A DNA stretch of 64,000 nt, from the NCBI RefSeq assembly GCF_022344005.1, contig NZ_CP092190.1, positions 744,001-808,000 on the forward strand, given 5' to 3'. The translations under genes were made by a program, and so were the position numbers. Within the stretch, counting starts at the first letter, position 1. Each line of letters opens with the position of its first letter. Of this stretch, positions 62,048-64,000 are shown piece after piece. The notes under the pieces are model-generated. The model made no database searches. It saw only the letters and a list, made by a program, of their open reading frames with translations, and was not told the origin of the DNA. The DNA comes from Deinococcus sp. KNUC1210 (GTDB lineage: Bacteria; Deinococcota; Deinococci; Deinococcales; Deinococcaceae).

Positions 62048-62596
62048 CTAGCGCGGCGTCACCTGGCCGCTGGGCGGAGCGACCAGCTCGATCAGGCCTG
62101 CCTGCCGAAACGGTTCCAGCAGCGTCAGGAGTTCGCGTGCGCCCAGATCGGAACGGCGGATCATATCTTCCAGGCTCATGGTGCCGACCAGCGACAGCGC
62201 CCGGTACTGGCGGCGCGTGACCGGCTGCTGGGGATTCCAGCGCGGCGTGAAGCGCGGCCACATGCTCCAGTCGGAGAAGATCGCCAGCAGCGGTTCCCAG
62301 GCTCCAGCATCCACCATCAGCTGCCGAAGCACCGAGTCGCGCCCGGTGTTCAGATCGGGTGCGGGCGCGTCCATGCCCGGTTCAAAGTTCAGCTCGCCGC
62401 CGTTGATCAGGCCGAGCAGTTCGAGTGCCTGCGGCCCGGTGCGCCCCATCGCACCTGCCTGCACTACCTGACCCTGACGCAGCCACACTTCTGCCTCTCG
62501 TTGGCCCAGCACCCGCACACGCCCGCTGCATCCACCCTGAAGCAACATCTGTAACACCGCTGGAAAGGCAAACTCCGTCAGATCGGCATGAAGCAT
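62048..62596 (-). CDS. DUF4388 (PATAN) domain protein
   Basis: 182 residues from ATG 62596. N-terminal LTEFAFPAVLQMLLQGGCSGRVRVLGQREAEVWLRQGQVVQAGAMG is the DUF4388 domain, seen in response-regulator-like proteins for gliding, type IV pili and phototaxis; the rest is a helical region with a winged-helix-like end (ELLTLLEPFRQAGLIELV). No receiver domain. TACAGT 6 nt before the ATG supports this start. Its role here is unknown. Confidence 0.8.
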   Translation of the reverse strand: MLHADLTEFAFPAVLQMLLQGGCSGRVRVLGQREAEVWLRQGQVVQAGAMGRTGPQALELLGLINGGELNFEPGMDAPAPDLNTGRDSVLRQLMVDAGAWEPLLAIFSDWSMWPRFTPRWNPQQPVTRRQYRALSLVGTMSLEDMIRRSDLGARELLTLLEPFRQAGLIELVAPPSGQVTPR

Positions 62597-62602
62597 ATGC
62601 AA

Positions 62603-62608
62603 ACTGTA
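62603..62608 (-). promoter_or_regulatory. Leaderless -10 box of the DUF4388 gene
   Basis: Minus-strand TACAGT, 6 nt before the ATG at 62596. Confidence 0.55.
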
Positions 62609-62620
62609 GCGCACCAGAAC

Positions 62621-62654
62621 AGCAGCGGAACAAGGTCTCCCCCGTTCCGCTGCT
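62621..62654 (-). terminator. Terminator-like hairpin after ndh
   Basis: 11-bp stem AGCAGCGGAAC/GTTCCGCTGCT between ndh and the DUF4388 promoter; short T run only. Confidence 0.5.
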
Positions 62655-62744
62655 GTTTGAGCTCGGCTGTGTACCCATTGATACAGTTTTTCAGCACAGC
62701 CGGTCTGCCCTGCTCGGCCAATCCAGAGATCAACGCGGCTGCAA

Positions 62745-63884
<1,140 letters not shown>

Positions 63885-64000
63885 GGCATGTCTCCTCAAA
63901 AGCTTGTGGGGCAGGCAACGTGTGAAGGCTTTCACGAGTAAAGGTCCAGCACGACCGGCCACAGATTTAGGCCCCGGTTTCCCGAAGCCGCACAACTGTC

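Overview
The window is chromosomal DNA from a high-GC bacterium of the genus Deinococcus or a close relative. The evidence is a bacillithiol synthesis glycosyltransferase (BshA), a glutaminyl-tRNA synthetase with the Deinococcus-type YqeY-like tail, a futalosine-pathway nucleosidase (MqnB), a single-chain GlyRS under a T-box, and many genes with a TANNNT box 5-7 nt before the start codon, which is the leaderless arrangement common in Deinococcus. It reads as an ordinary housekeeping chromosome: no prophage, CRISPR array or intact transposase was seen.

Layout. 0-4.5 kb: end of bshA, glyS with a glycine T-box leader, and a three-gene operon headed by a ribbon-helix-helix-like protein with its own operator. 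4.5-15.7 kb: DegV, a frameshifted serine hydrolase, an OstA-like protein, a frameshifted amidase, an orphan LolD-type ATPase, acetyl-CoA synthetase, CoaX, DinB, DnaJ and Prs. 15.8-24 kb: ClC-like channel, MFS, HD-GYP phosphodiesterase, a TilS-TadA fusion, peroxiredoxin, DUF503 and signal peptidase. 24.2-33 kb: protein kinase, RNA 2',3'-cyclic phosphodiesterase, a low-GC DsbD-alpha/thioredoxin pair, GNAT, META, GlnRS, M36 protease and PIG-L deacetylase. 33-45 kb: MqnB, FAD oxidoreductase, the MoxR-DUF58-transglutaminase operon, a JAMM protease, MFS, PPOX-fold protein, and purH-folD. 45-54 kb: a pair of inverted repeats, then the overlapping chain HODM-RNase-barstar-TsaD, SecA, a SAM-I riboswitch with metX, and a Rieske protein. 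54-64 kb: ankyrin protein, thioesterase, a methyltransferase remnant, VF530, GyrB with a candidate radiation/desiccation motif, SIS protein, tRNA-Arg(CCG), a PpiD/SurA-like chaperone, DUF4388 protein and type II NADH dehydrogenase.

Functional links: translation and tRNA modification (GlyRS, GlnRS, TilS-TadA, TsaD, tRNA-Arg), envelope and secretion (LepB, SecA, PpiD, amidase, OstA-like), one-carbon/purine/methionine metabolism (PurH, FolD, Prs, MetX) and redox (bacillithiol, peroxiredoxin, DsbD-like pair, Ndh). Two RNA switches are recognisable: a T-box for glycyl-tRNA and a SAM-I riboswitch.

A quality caveat: five genes, including the normally indispensable glnS, are each broken by a single missing base in a homopolymer run (G6 to G5, A5 to A4, C6 to C5, G7 to G6, C8 to C7). 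The shared signature points to sequencing error more than to five real pseudogenes.
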